Below are positions 14,755 to 23,362 of a DNA stretch of 64,000 nt, in pieces. Under the pieces are notes generated by a model, which saw only the letters and a list, made by a program, of their open reading frames with translations, was not told where the DNA came from and did no database searches. This stretch comes from an uncultured Oscillospiraceae bacterium (GTDB lineage Bacteria; Bacillota; Clostridia; Oscillospirales; Oscillospiraceae). How positions within the stretch are numbered: the first letter of the stretch is position 1; each line of letters starts with the position of its first letter. The position numbers were made by a program, and so were the translations under genes. The stretch spans positions 18,683 through 82,682 of the forward strand of contig CAKTQE010000005.1 of NCBI GenBank assembly GCA_934593275.1, written 5' to 3'.

Positions 14755-15891
14755 ATGAAAAAAGGTGGCCGATTTCTGGCACGGCAAAAATCAAAGAAAT
14801 CAGTATGGATCAAGGCCTTGGCCGTGGTACTGCTTGCGGCCCTACTTCTGGGTGCAATCGGTGTAAGCTTTGTTTACTCAAAACTGAATAAAATTCAAAG
14901 GGCGCAGGTTGGTTCCAATCAACTGACCGATGATGTGTTGGCCGGACTCTTGGCAGAAGACCCTACAGCTTCCTATATAGATGAATCCGAACCTGAATCA
15001 ACGGTTGTAACTATTCCAAAAGAAACAACTCCGGGCTACGGAAAAATGGGAAAAGTAATTAATGTGCTGTTAATAGGTCAAGATGCCCGCGAGGGAGAAG
15101 AAAGCAAAAACGCAGATACGGTCATTTTAATTACAATCAACAAGGAAACCAAGAAAATCACAATGACATCTTTCCTGCGGGACGCTTACGTCTCTTTGAA
15201 TGGCATCAAGGATATCGAAGAAAAGCCCCACTACGGTGCAACAAAGCTGACTTTGGTTTATGCGGTCGGCCATCAGTATGGCGGTGATTTGGGTGCCATG
15301 TATCTGATGGACCGTGTTATTGAGCAAAACTTCGGACCGGTTGTGGACCATAATATTGAAGTAAGTATGGATGCCTTTGACACCTGCATCAATGCGCTGG
15401 GCGGGGTTACAGTCACTCTGGATGAGGACGAAGCCAAATACATGAACAACTACTTCAAGGATTATGATGACCGTTCGTATGCCGTCGGAGAGAACCTGGT
15501 AGACGGTTGGGCAGCCGAGGTTTATGTCAGAATCCGTCACGCAAACTACGGCGACAATGATTTTAACCGGACAGACCGCCAGCGAGCTGTGGTAGCGCAG
15601 GTGTTGGAGAAAGTCAAAAATAAGAGTCTGCTGGAAATCAATAAACTGTTGGACACCTTGCTTCCTTTGGTCCTGACAGATATGACGAATGCGGACATGA
15701 CCAACTACATTATGGAAATCCTGCCGCTGCTGCCGGAAATGACACTGGAATCCATTCAATGTCCCAATGAGGATATGGACCGCTGGGGTGAGGTCCGGGA
15801 TATTTTCAATGATGGACAGCCACAGAGCATTCTGAATTTCAATTCCAACAAAGCAAAGGCCATTCTGCTCCCCATTACTGAATGCGATTAA
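14755..15891 (+). CDS. LytR-CpsA-Psr (LCP) family wall polymer ligase
   Basis: The protein (378 aa) has a basic N-terminus, a membrane helix (about 19-41), and a complete LCP domain from about residue 100: LLIGQDAR (105-112), NADTVILI (119-126), the SFLRDAYV block (139-146), NALGGVTV (213-220), and the arginine-rich R.RH...DFNRTDRQR (259-277). The conserved Asp and Arg residues needed for pyrophosphate binding and catalysis are present. LCP enzymes attach undecaprenyl-linked glycopolymers to peptidoglycan. It lies in an operon with BlaI, so its expression is probably inducible by envelope signals through the neighbouring M56-LCP sensor. Confidence 0.9.
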   Translation: MKKGGRFLARQKSKKSVWIKALAVVLLAALLLGAIGVSFVYSKLNKIQRAQVGSNQLTDDVLAGLLAEDPTASYIDESEPESTVVTIPKETTPGYGKMGKVINVLLIGQDAREGEESKNADTVILITINKETKKITMTSFLRDAYVSLNGIKDIEEKPHYGATKLTLVYAVGHQYGGDLGAMYLMDRVIEQNFGPVVDHNIEVSMDAFDTCINALGGVTVTLDEDEAKYMNNYFKDYDDRSYAVGENLVDGWAAEVYVRIRHANYGDNDFNRTDRQRAVVAQVLEKVKNKSLLEINKLLDTLLPLVLTDMTNADMTNYIMEILPLLPEMTLESIQCPNEDMDRWGEVRDIFNDGQPQSILNFNSNKAKAILLPITECD

Positions 15892-15996
15892 GGGAAATGG
15901 GTGTTCCGCAAAGAGATAAAAAACAGGAACCGGTAAGGAATAGGACATAGAAGCGAAAATGATACAAAAAAACCTGTAGTTTCCGCTTTTTTTATC

Positions 15997-16025
15997 TTTA
16001 CATTGCGGGCCTTTTTCTGTAAAAT
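15997..16025 (+). promoter_or_regulatory. pfkA promoter
   Basis: TTTACA (15997-16002) and TAAAAT (16020-16025) are separated by 17 bases, 40 bases before the pfkA start. Confidence 0.6.
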
Positions 16026-16064
16026 AGGAGTATGGCTATAAACCCATAAATAGGAGGTTCTATT

Positions 16065-17036
16065 ATGAGCGTTAGAAGAATTGGTGTTCTGACCAGTGGC
16101 GGCGATGCCCCCGGCATGAACCCCTGCGTTCGAGCAGTCGTGCGTACCGCGCTTTATCATGGCGTGGAGTGCTACGGCATTCGCAGAGGCTGGAATGGCC
16201 TGATTACCGGCGATATTGTTCGTCTGGATGAGAAGAGCGTTGCCCATACCATCAACCGCGGCGGTACGATCCTTTATACTGCCCGCAGCAAGGAATTCAT
16301 GACGGAAGAAGGTCAGCGTCGGGCTGTCTCTACCTGCAAGTTCCTGGGCCTGGACAGCATCATTGCCATTGGCGGCGACGGTACGTTCCGGGGCGCGCTG
16401 GCATTGAGCAAATACGGTATCAACGTGATCGGCATTCCTGGCACCATTGACAATGATATCAGCTGCACCAATTACTGTATCGGCTTTGACACCGCGGCCA
16501 ACACCGCCATTGAGTGTATCGATAAGCTGCGGGACACCATGCAGTCCCATGAGCGTTGCTCTGTTGTAGAAGTCATGGGCCGCAACGCCGGTTATCTGGC
16601 AATGTATGTAGGCCTGGCCTGCGGTGCTACAGCGGTTCTTGTCCCTGAAGAACCTATTGATTTTGAAAAAGATGTTATTGAAAAGATCCGTCAGGCCCGG
16701 TTTAATGGCTTTACCCACTACATGATCGTTGTAGCCGAGGGTGCCGGAAAAGCAACGGACATTGCAAAACAAATCAAGGACGCCATTGATCTGGACCCCC
16801 GTGTAACGGTGCTGGGTCACATTCAGCGTGGCGGTTCTCCCTCCGGCAGAGACAGAGTGAATGCCACGAAGATGGGATATTTGGCTGTGGAACTTCTGCT
16901 GCAGGGCAAGACGAACCGAATCGTCTGCACCCACGATGGCAGTTTCTCCGATGTGGACATTGACGAAGGTCTGGCAATGAAGAAGAGCATCCAGCAAATG
17001 GAAGTGGATGTTCTGGCCGCTATGACCGGTACGTGA
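16065..17036 (+). CDS. pfkA: ATP-dependent 6-phosphofructokinase
   Basis: This enzyme phosphorylates fructose 6-phosphate to fructose 1,6-bisphosphate in glycolysis. The 323-residue sequence has the family blocks LTSGGDAPGMNPCVRA (9-24), GGDGT (104-108) and PGTIDNDISCTNYCIGFDTA with the catalytic Asp, then VVEVMGRNAGYLA and GHIQRGGSPS. The GGDGT form, with Gly rather than the Asp of pyrophosphate-dependent enzymes, points to ATP as phosphate donor. The ATG follows TAGGAGG. It is monocistronic, with its own promoter and a bidirectional terminator shared with xerD. Confidence 0.96.
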   Translation: MSVRRIGVLTSGGDAPGMNPCVRAVVRTALYHGVECYGIRRGWNGLITGDIVRLDEKSVAHTINRGGTILYTARSKEFMTEEGQRRAVSTCKFLGLDSIIAIGGDGTFRGALALSKYGINVIGIPGTIDNDISCTNYCIGFDTAANTAIECIDKLRDTMQSHERCSVVEVMGRNAGYLAMYVGLACGATAVLVPEEPIDFEKDVIEKIRQARFNGFTHYMIVVAEGAGKATDIAKQIKDAIDLDPRVTVLGHIQRGGSPSGRDRVNATKMGYLAVELLLQGKTNRIVCTHDGSFSDVDIDEGLAMKKSIQQMEVDVLAAMTGT

Positions 17037-17050
17037 TCTGCAAACGAAAT

Positions 17051-17092
17051 AAAAAAGAGCTTACGGTTTTGAATGCCGTAAGCTCTTTTTAT
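17051..17092. terminator. Bidirectional terminator between pfkA and xerD
   Basis: An A-run plus GAGCTTACGG pairs with CCGTAAGCTC plus a T-run, with a nine-base loop. The symmetric A and T tails allow it to end both the pfkA and the convergent xerD transcripts. Confidence 0.85.
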
Positions 17093-17976
17093 GCTTTTGG
17101 ATGACATTTTTGGTAGACGCTTTTAATACGCTGATTGATCATATGGGCGTATACCTGGGTGGATGAAATATCGCTGTGGCCCATAAGCTCCTGTAAGGAA
17201 CCCAGGTCGGCGCCGTTTTCCAGCAAGTGAACCGCGAAACTGTGGCGCAGTGTATGGGGGGTGATTTCTTTTTCAATGCCGGCTTTTGCCTGATAGTGCT
17301 TGAGGATTTTCCAAAAGCCCTGACGGCTCATACGGGTGCCGCCTACATTGACAAACAAGGCTTGCTCAGCAGCATCCAAAACCATGGTGGAGCGGACATC
17401 TGTCAGATAGACGGAAAGTGCCTTCTGGGCAGCGGGATACAAAGGAATTGCACGGGATTTTTTCTCGCTGTGACATTTTACCATGCCAAGCTCCAAACTC
17501 ACATCTTCCACATTCAGGCTGATCAGTTCTGTGACCCGCATACCTGTGGCATACATCAGCTCCAGCATTGCCTTGTCTCTGTAACCCTTTGCGTCAACAC
17601 AGACAGGCTGGGCAAGAAGCAGTTCAACTTCCTTACCGGTGAGAATTTGAGGCATTTTCTTTTCGCCTCGCTCCACACGAATATCTGCACTTACCGGAGT
17701 CGTTTCCAAAAAACCGTTGGAGACAGCAAAGGAATAAAAATTCTTTAAACTGGCCAGAGACCTGGACACAGTAGCCCCAGACTTTCCCTGCTCCAATAAA
17801 TAGGCAAGGTAGTCCTGAATATGAACTTGTGTTGCGTTCACAGCATCAGAAATACCTCCCTCCTGCAGCCAATCGAGGAACTGCCGAATATCTCGCATAT
17901 AAGACGAGACGGTATTCTCTGATGCTTGCCTCACCCGGACGAGATAATTCTCGTAGGCTCGAATAAGATCCAGCAT
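17089..17976 (-). CDS. xerD: Tyrosine recombinase XerD
   Basis: This 295-aa site-specific tyrosine recombinase resolves chromosome dimers at dif with XerC or a partner. The N-terminal SAM-like core-binding domain spans residues 1-90. The catalytic domain shows ATGMRVTELI with the first catalytic Arg, a Lys in the beta-hairpin region, HTLRHSFAVHLLENGADL with His and Arg, LMGHSDISSTQVYAH with the last His and the nucleophilic Tyr. Length and motifs fit XerD rather than a phage integrase. It lies just downstream of a small membrane protein in the same orientation. Filamentous prophages, such as the one at the left edge, commonly use host XerCD. Confidence 0.92.
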   Translation of the reverse strand: MLDLIRAYENYLVRVRQASENTVSSYMRDIRQFLDWLQEGGISDAVNATQVHIQDYLAYLLEQGKSGATVSRSLASLKNFYSFAVSNGFLETTPVSADIRVERGEKKMPQILTGKEVELLLAQPVCVDAKGYRDKAMLELMYATGMRVTELISLNVEDVSLELGMVKCHSEKKSRAIPLYPAAQKALSVYLTDVRSTMVLDAAEQALFVNVGGTRMSRQGFWKILKHYQAKAGIEKEITPHTLRHSFAVHLLENGADLGSLQELMGHSDISSTQVYAHMINQRIKSVYQKCHPKA

Positions 17977-17994
17977 GAACCGAAGTACCTATCC

Positions 17995-18501
17995 TTATTT
18001 AGAATCTATCAGAAATGCCACAAAGGGCATCACTAACCAAAAATCTGTAAGGCTAACTATAGCGGCAACAGTCAAGCATAGAAATAAATCCAAGCGTCCC
18101 CATTGCTCAGACAAAAGTCGGAGCCAAAACAAGAAAAGAAACGGAAAAAAGAGAAGTTCCGAATACAGTAGCATGGGCCACAAAAGCCAACCGGCAGAGC
18201 CAAAGGAACAGCGCAGGCCAACAGCTGCCCAAGAAAACGTGGCGGACCGTATGAAAGCAAGGCAAATCAATCCACGAGAAGAAAATCCCCAACTGATTGC
18301 AAGGGACAAAAGCACATCCAAAATCGGCAAGAACGATGAAAAGCGAAAGCCAGATAAAAAGTCAAAAGTCGTGGAAATTTGAAAGTGACAAACCCAGCGT
18401 CCCAAAGCCCCTGATACGAACCCGAGAAGCCAGGAAAAAATCAGCGCACGATATACACGCCGTCTGCGAACATCAATGTAAAGAAAGTCACATTTGTTCA
18501 T
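17995..18501 (-). CDS. Small polytopic membrane protein upstream of xerD (SpoIIM-like?)
   Basis: This 168-aa protein is almost entirely hydrophobic, with four to five predicted membrane helices after a short basic N-terminus (DVRRRRVYRALIFSWLLG). In Bacilli and Clostridia spoIIM lies near xerD, and the size and topology are compatible with a shortened SpoIIM-like protein, but no diagnostic sequence was seen. The start lacks a strong ribosome binding site. A well-formed promoter lies 66 bases upstream, supporting expression. The opposite strand has an open frame of low-complexity Lys/Arg/Ser composition, which is a shadow. Confidence 0.5.
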   Translation of the reverse strand: MNKCDFLYIDVRRRRVYRALIFSWLLGFVSGALGRWVCHFQISTTFDFLSGFRFSSFLPILDVLLSLAISWGFSSRGLICLAFIRSATFSWAAVGLRCSFGSAGWLLWPMLLYSELLFFPFLFLFWLRLLSEQWGRLDLFLCLTVAAIVSLTDFWLVMPFVAFLIDSK

Positions 18502-18822
18502 AGGTGATTTTCCAGAGGAGCAGACAGCCTAAATGGATACTTCTGTAACGTTTTTGATATAGACATACTATACTCCGTTTTTTGCAAAAATTCAAGTATT
18601 ATTAGCCAAAATAGATTTTTTTGTAGATTTCGCCAATTTTTATGTCAATATTGTTATGTTAACAACATTGATAAGCGAACAAAAGTTTTTACCATTTTCG
18701 ATTATTTGAGCCATATGTTAGAGAAATGCCCTGTATTTGTGTTAAAAATCGCAGCCGCACTTTTTCTTGCAAATTTTCATGACGGGTAAATTGCATTTAC
18801 TCTTTGATGGATTTTGTGCATT
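18502..18822. other. A+T-rich intergenic region between two minus-strand genes
   Basis: No gene is seen. It contains the promoter for the membrane protein/xerD pair (18567-18595) and otherwise A/T-rich sequence without an obvious repeat or RNA. Confidence 0.5.
18567..18595 (-). promoter_or_regulatory. Promoter for the 17995-18501 gene and xerD
   Basis: On the minus strand TTGAAT (18590-18595), a 17-base spacer and TATAGT (18567-18572). Confidence 0.6.
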
Positions 18823-19251
18823 TTAACGAAATTGCCTTGTTTTTTTACGGCCTTTCCCTCCCCTACCCGCACTTGCGGAGCGAAGAAAGCCTACACCCGA
18901 ACCGCCAATTATCAGCATTGCCGTAGGGAAAATTCCTTCATACTGTCCGCCAAAAAAGAGTGCTGTAAGTCCCGTCAGAGTGACGAGATAGCTTAACCCA
19001 GACAACGCAAATACAAGCATACGCCGATGTCGTATCCGAGAATAGGCGGCTGAACCTCCTACCGCAGAGGACAAAAACAGTATTGCCATGACTCCATAGC
19101 CGATGGCATCTTCTTGAAACACCTCCCGGCTGACCAGCACCGCCAAAAGACATCCCAGCAAGACTGTCAGCAGCATTGCAGCCATCACGCCGATAGCAAG
19201 CCCTCCAGGTATGCTGGAAGAAGTTCCCGTAGGTTTCCGATTCGAAAGCAT
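18823..19251 (-). CDS. TIGR04086-like four-helix membrane protein
   Basis: The protein (142 aa from the chosen start) has four hydrophobic helices and a basic Gly-rich tail. Its layout, with a helix after SSIPGGLAIGVMAAMLLTVL, two short middle helices and a last one after ALFFGGQYEGIFPTAMLI, is that of the TIGR04086 (YrzE-like) family of Clostridial membrane proteins, whose function is not known. The start at 19251 (MLSNRK) is preferred over the longer frame because GGAGGGGAGAGC directly precedes it. Confidence 0.6.
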   Translation of the reverse strand: MLSNRKPTGTSSSIPGGLAIGVMAAMLLTVLLGCLLAVLVSREVFQEDAIGYGVMAILFLSSAVGGSAAYSRIRHRRMLVFALSGLSYLVTLTGLTALFFGGQYEGIFPTAMLIIGGSGVGFLRSASAGRGGKGRKKTRQFR

Positions 19252-19314
19252 GCTCTCCCCTCCCCTTTCTGTAAACTCTATGCGCTCCAAATAAAAAGAG
19301 AATCATAATAAATG

Positions 19315-19348
19315 AAGCCCGAGACCTTTGTGAGGGCCTCGGGCTTTT
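19315..19348. terminator. Hairpin terminator between 19251 and 19455
   Basis: AAGCCCGAG (19315-19323) pairs with CTCGGGCTT (19338-19346), followed on the plus strand by TTTT. It stands in tandem with the hairpin at 19388-19416. Confidence 0.5.
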
Positions 19349-19381
19349 GTTGACGGCAGCAGATTGGCTGGATCTGTATAG

Positions 19382-19416
19382 AAAAATCTCCTACCCCCGT
19401 TTTTTGAGGGTAGGAG
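19382..19416 (-). terminator. Terminator of the coiled-coil/coaD/rsmD transcript
   Basis: CTCCTACCC (19388-19396) pairs with GGGTAGGAG (19408-19416). On the minus strand the stem is followed by ATTTTTC. Confidence 0.65.
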
Positions 19417-19454
19417 GATCGTTTGTTTCGGTTATCGAAGCACAGGCTGCAACG

Positions 19455-19961
19455 TTACATTTCCACATCCACATTTGCGGCTGCTTTGCGCTGCTGTTCC
19501 TGGGCTTCGGTCACAGTGCGGAACTTCATGCGGGTATCCCGGACCTCGCTCAAGGCCTTGGAGATGGTCTCTTCGGTTTCTTTCAGTGCGGAATCCATAT
19601 ATTCGTTACCGGCTCTGCGCAGCTGCTCAATGCGGTTCTGGGTCTGGGCGACCAGTTCCTCACTGCGCTTCTTGGCTTCCTCATAAATGGCTTCCTTTGT
19701 AACAAGCTGCTGAGCCTGCTCCTGAGCCTGACGCAGGATGCCCTCTGCCTCACGGCGGGCCTGATTGATCAGTTCATTTCTGGACTCCACAATGGTGCGG
19801 GATTGCTTCAACTCTCCGGGCATCTGGGCAATCACTTCGTCCAGCATATCCAGCACACGGTCCCGCTCCAAAATGCACTTATCGGCAGCCAGAGGCATGG
19901 TCCGTGCATCCTGAACCATATCATAAAGGGAGCCGATGATGTCTTCAATATTGCTGCTCAT
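19455..19961 (-). CDS. Coiled-coil (DivIVA/ATP synthase b-like) protein
   Basis: This 168-aa hydrophilic protein is predicted to be mostly helical with heptad patterns (RREAEGILRQAQEQAQQLV and EAKKRSEELVAQTQNRIEQL), similar to DivIVA-related or ATP-synthase-b-like coiled coils. No membrane segment is seen. It follows coaD by 25 bases on the same strand and ends at a clear terminator, so rsmD, coaD and this gene form one transcript. A role in cell division or wall organisation is possible but cannot be derived from the sequence. Confidence 0.6.
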   Translation of the reverse strand: MSSNIEDIIGSLYDMVQDARTMPLAADKCILERDRVLDMLDEVIAQMPGELKQSRTIVESRNELINQARREAEGILRQAQEQAQQLVTKEAIYEEAKKRSEELVAQTQNRIEQLRRAGNEYMDSALKETEETISKALSEVRDTRMKFRTVTEAQEQQRKAAANVDVEM

Positions 19962-19986
19962 AGTATTCCTCCTAAATTGGCTTTTC

Positions 19987-20481
19987 TCACTTCGCTAGGG
20001 TGCGTTCCTGCAAACGTCGTTGGAAATCTCCGATGATTTCTTCCGGGATAAAGTCGGTCAGGTCAGCACCATAAGAGCCAAGCTCTTTTACCAGGCTTGA
20101 ACTCAGATACATGTACTGGCTGTCTGCGGTTAGAAACATGGTGTCCAACTCCGGATTGATTTTCCGGTTAATGAGGGCCATCTGAAACTCGTTTTCAAAA
20201 TCCGAACCGGCCCGCAAGCCCTTGACCACTACACAGCTGCCCCGGCGTCTGGCGTACTCGGCCAGGAGTTCACTGGAGCCATCAACCTCCACATTAGGAA
20301 GGTCCCGGGTGACACGTTGAATCAGTTCCACCCGTTCTTCCAGGGAAAACATGGGGTGCTTGCCCGCATTGACCATCACACAGACGATCAGCTTATCAAA
20401 AATATTGGCGGCCCGGCGAATAATATTCAGGTGACCGCTGGTGACCGGGTCAAAACTCCCAGGATAAATTGCTGTTTTCAT
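19987..20481 (-). CDS. coaD: Phosphopantetheine adenylyltransferase
   Basis: The enzyme catalyses the fourth step of coenzyme A synthesis, transferring AMP to 4'-phosphopantetheine. The nucleotidyltransferase signature YPGSFDPVTSGHLNII (residues 6-21, with the T/HxGH motif) and VKGLRAGSDFENEFQMA (85-101) are textbook. The later TADSQYMYLSSSLVKE block with SSS also fits. Its length of 164 aa is standard. It overlaps rsmD by four bases (ATGA), the common rsmD-coaD arrangement. Confidence 0.96.
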   Translation of the reverse strand: MKTAIYPGSFDPVTSGHLNIIRRAANIFDKLIVCVMVNAGKHPMFSLEERVELIQRVTRDLPNVEVDGSSELLAEYARRRGSCVVVKGLRAGSDFENEFQMALINRKINPELDTMFLTADSQYMYLSSSLVKELGSYGADLTDFIPEEIIGDFQRRLQERTLAK

Positions 20482-21035
20482 ATATTCTCGGCATCCTCTT
20501 TGCGATAAATCGTAAGGAGTGTCTTTCCATACTTGTAGTCTTTGGAACGGCTGTACCCAAGGGGAGAAAAAGGCAATTCTTTTCCCAAGGGACGTTCCGC
20601 TACTATTATACCACCGGAACGCAAAATGTCAATTTCTGTTATGCGCTTCAATGCGGTTTCCAGAAAAACTTCCGCATAAGGCGGGTCTAAAAAGATAATA
20701 TCAAAGGTCTCCCGGCAACGGTTCAGGTATTCCAGATAATCACAACGTACCACAGTGGCCTGCGGAGCCAACTTGGTGCGGCGGAGATTTTCTTCTATGA
20801 GTTTGCAGGCATCCTGCCGTGCGTCTGTAAAAACAGCACGTTCCGCTCCCTGGCTCAATGCCTCAATGCCCAACTGTCCGGTTCCGCCAAACAGGTCCAG
20901 GACTCTGGCACCGGGTACATCAAACCGGATGATGCTGAACAATGCTTCTTTCACCCGATCTGCCGTAGGACGGGTAAGCAGACCGTCAGGGGTTTTTAAC
21001 TGGATACCCCGTGCTTTTCCTGTAATGACACGCAT
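20478..21035 (-). CDS. rsmD: 16S rRNA (guanine966-N2)-methyltransferase
   Basis: This 185-aa SAM-dependent methyltransferase has the SAM-binding segment VLDLFGGTGQLGIEALSQGA (residues 44-63) and the amino-methyltransferase catalytic motif DPPYA (116-120). The N-terminal MRVITGKARGIQLKTPDG and RPTADRVKEALFSI are characteristic of RsmD. It is translationally coupled to coaD. Confidence 0.95.
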   Translation of the reverse strand: MRVITGKARGIQLKTPDGLLTRPTADRVKEALFSIIRFDVPGARVLDLFGGTGQLGIEALSQGAERAVFTDARQDACKLIEENLRRTKLAPQATVVRCDYLEYLNRCRETFDIIFLDPPYAEVFLETALKRITEIDILRSGGIIVAERPLGKELPFSPLGYSRSKDYKYGKTLLTIYRKEDAENI

Positions 21036-21071
21036 ATACTTTTCTCCTAATGATTTCCTTTTTTTGAAAAT

Positions 21072-22904
21072 TTATTCCTGTTCGGCGGGCTGATTCTTGT
21101 CCCCAAAATGCCGGTAAACGGCCAATGCGGCATCCTTTGGAAGAAGTGCTTCCAATTCAGGCAACGAAGCTTTGGATATGGCCGTCAGGGATTGGAACTT
21201 TCGCAGCAACTCCTGCTTGCGTTTGGGTCCGATGCCGGAAATGCTGTCCAATTCCGAGTAATGCAGCCGTTTGCTGCGGAGCTTCCGGTGGTAGGTAATG
21301 GCGAAACGGTGGGTCTCCTCCTGGATATTGCCGATCAAAGAGAAGATGGCCTGATTTCCATCGATACGTATCTCCTGGCCCTCAGGGGTCACCAACGCCC
21401 GGGTGCGGTGCCGGTCATCTTTCACCATACCGAATACCGGGAAAGATAGATTCAGCTCCTCCAAAGCTCTGACCGCCACGGCAGCATGCTGTATGCCGCC
21501 ATCGATCAGTAGCAGGTCCGGTGCCTGGTCAAAGCCCTTATCCCCTGCTTTAAAATGAGAAAAACGGCGTTTGACCACCTGATTCATGGAGGCGTAATCA
21601 TCCTGATCGGTCATCCCCTCCAGTTTAAAGTGTTTGTATTCGCTTTTGCGGGGTTTACCGCCCTGAAAAACCACCATACCAGCCACAATATCCGTTCCGG
21701 AAATATTGGAAATATCAAAGGACTCCATACGGTTTGGCGTGGGAATCGAGAGCATTTTTCCCAACGTGACCAGAGTGGCGTTCAGGCGTTCCTCCTTATC
21801 GGTCAGCCGTTGGGCTTCTTCCAGTGCGTTTTTGTTCGCCAGTTCAACCAGCCGCATATTATCCCCTTTTTGAGGAACCCGGATTTTACTGCGGCGGCCA
21901 TACTGCTGCTCCATAAGTTGGGAGAACAGTTCGCTGTCCTCAATTTCAAAGGGCAGCAGGACGATTTTGGGCGCAAGGCCCCGGCTGAGATAATACTGCT
22001 TCATCAGGCTGGAAACCGCCTCCTTGGGGTCTTCCGGCACAGAGAACACATCATAATCCTTGTCCAGCAGGTTTCCGCCGCTGAAATGCAGAACAGCGAA
22101 ACAGGCCTTGGCCTCCGTCTGCCCATAACCTACAACATCGGTATCTGCCAAAGACCCAGCCGTCACCAGTTGCTTCTGGCCCAACGCTTCTACAGCGTTC
22201 AGCCGATCCCGCAAAGCCGCGGCGACCTCAAACTCCAGGTTATCCGCTGCCGCCAGCATAGCGGTTTTGATTTCCTCGGCAACGGTTTTGTAGTTGCCCT
22301 TTAAAAGCTGCCGGGCCTGTTCCATCCGCTGGCGGTATAGAATGCTGCTGACACTCTCCTGGCACCAGCCCTCGCATTGATTCATGTGGTAATTCAGGCA
22401 AGGGCGGTCTTTTCCGACATCCCTCGGAAAAACCTTGCTGCACCCGGGAAGCTTCAAGGTCAGCCGTATGGTTTCCAGCAGATTGTGGGTCACGCTTCTG
22501 CTGCCGTAAGGCCCAAAATACTCCGCCTGATCGTCAGCGATTTTATTAACGATGGTAATGGTTGGGTATATGGCTTTGCGATCAAGCCGTAAATAAGGAT
22601 AGCCCTTGTCATCCTTTAGAAGGATGTTGTATTTGGGCATATAGCGTTTGATCAGGGAGCATTCCAGCACCAACGCTTCAAACTCACTGGCGGCAACAAT
22701 GGTATCGAAATGATGGATTTTGCTTACCATCATTTTGGTTTTGGGGGTATGTGAGGCGGTATCCTGAAAGTATTGACTGACCCTGTTTTTTAGCTTTTTT
22801 GCCTTTCCGACATAGATGACCTTGTCGTTTTTATCCCGCATAATATAGACGCCGGGAGCATAGGGCAGGGACAGGGCTTTTTTCTTCAATTCGTCAAATG
22901 TCAT
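21072..22904 (-). CDS. uvrC: Excinuclease ABC subunit C
   Basis: UvrC makes both incisions in nucleotide excision repair. The GIY-YIG domain is at the N-terminus (PGVYIMRDKNDKVIYVGKAK), followed by the Cys-containing region (CLNYHMNQCEGWC), a UVR segment near YKTVAEEIKTAML, the RNase H-like domain (SFDISNISGTDIVAGMVVF and DLLLIDGGIQHAAVAV), and C-terminal helix-hairpin-helix motifs (SISGIGPKRKQELLRKF). The start at 22904 (MTFDELKKK) is preferred over an upstream ATG because it aligns with the family N-terminus and has GGGAGA upstream. Length is about 610 aa. Confidence 0.95.
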   Translation of the reverse strand: MTFDELKKKALSLPYAPGVYIMRDKNDKVIYVGKAKKLKNRVSQYFQDTASHTPKTKMMVSKIHHFDTIVAASEFEALVLECSLIKRYMPKYNILLKDDKGYPYLRLDRKAIYPTITIVNKIADDQAEYFGPYGSRSVTHNLLETIRLTLKLPGCSKVFPRDVGKDRPCLNYHMNQCEGWCQESVSSILYRQRMEQARQLLKGNYKTVAEEIKTAMLAAADNLEFEVAAALRDRLNAVEALGQKQLVTAGSLADTDVVGYGQTEAKACFAVLHFSGGNLLDKDYDVFSVPEDPKEAVSSLMKQYYLSRGLAPKIVLLPFEIEDSELFSQLMEQQYGRRSKIRVPQKGDNMRLVELANKNALEEAQRLTDKEERLNATLVTLGKMLSIPTPNRMESFDISNISGTDIVAGMVVFQGGKPRKSEYKHFKLEGMTDQDDYASMNQVVKRRFSHFKAGDKGFDQAPDLLLIDGGIQHAAVAVRALEELNLSFPVFGMVKDDRHRTRALVTPEGQEIRIDGNQAIFSLIGNIQEETHRFAITYHRKLRSKRLHYSELDSISGIGPKRKQELLRKFQSLTAISKASLPELEALLPKDAALAVYRHFGDKNQPAEQE

Positions 22905-22972
22905 TGGTTTCTCCCAAAGAAGAGCCGCCTCTGCGTACACGGACAGAGGCGGCCAGTGATGTTACCAGGAAA

Positions 22973-23233
22973 TCAATAAACGTCGCGCTGGAGCAGGGCA
23001 TCCAGAGCTGTTACCGCGGCTTCCTCATCAGCCCCAATGGCACTAAGGGTCACGGTGGAGCCGGAGATAATGCCCAGGGACATGATGCCCAGCAGGCTCT
23101 TGGCATTCATCTTCCGATTGCCGGATTCCAGCCAGATGCTGCTCTCAAATTCATTGGCCTTCTGAACGAAGTATGTAGCCTGCTTGTTGTGCAGACCGGA
23201 CTCACAGCGAACAACAACTTCCTTGCTATACAT
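22973..23233 (-). CDS. HPr-family phosphocarrier protein, variant active site
   Basis: This 86-aa protein has the HPr fold pattern. The active-site loop reads SGLHNKQATYF: the phosphorylatable His15 is kept, but the usual Arg17 and Pro18 are Lys and Gln. The regulatory Ser46 segment is intact (KSLLGIMSLG). HPr normally carries phosphate in the sugar PTS and, with Ser46 phosphate, acts as a catabolite corepressor. The changes suggest a specialised or Crh-like regulator rather than the main PTS carrier. The start at 23233 is chosen for AAAGGAG. It stands between mutS2 and uvrC with no PTS genes nearby. Confidence 0.85.
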   Translation of the reverse strand: MYSKEVVVRCESGLHNKQATYFVQKANEFESSIWLESGNRKMNAKSLLGIMSLGIISGSTVTLSAIGADEEAAVTALDALLQRDVY

Positions 23234-23362
23234 AACAAACACTCCTTTTCATTACACCCGAAGGGGCGCAACGGGTCTAGTCACATGATACCCTTTTTTT
23301 CGGAAAATGTCAACCGATTCCTTTGAAAGGTACCAGAATTTCAACCTGAAAAACATGGAAAA

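Noticed and set aside
17975..18382. Plus-strand frame of 135 codons, rich in Lys, Arg and Ser
   Set aside because: It is the antisense of the hydrophobic membrane protein and lacks a promoter or ribosome binding site.
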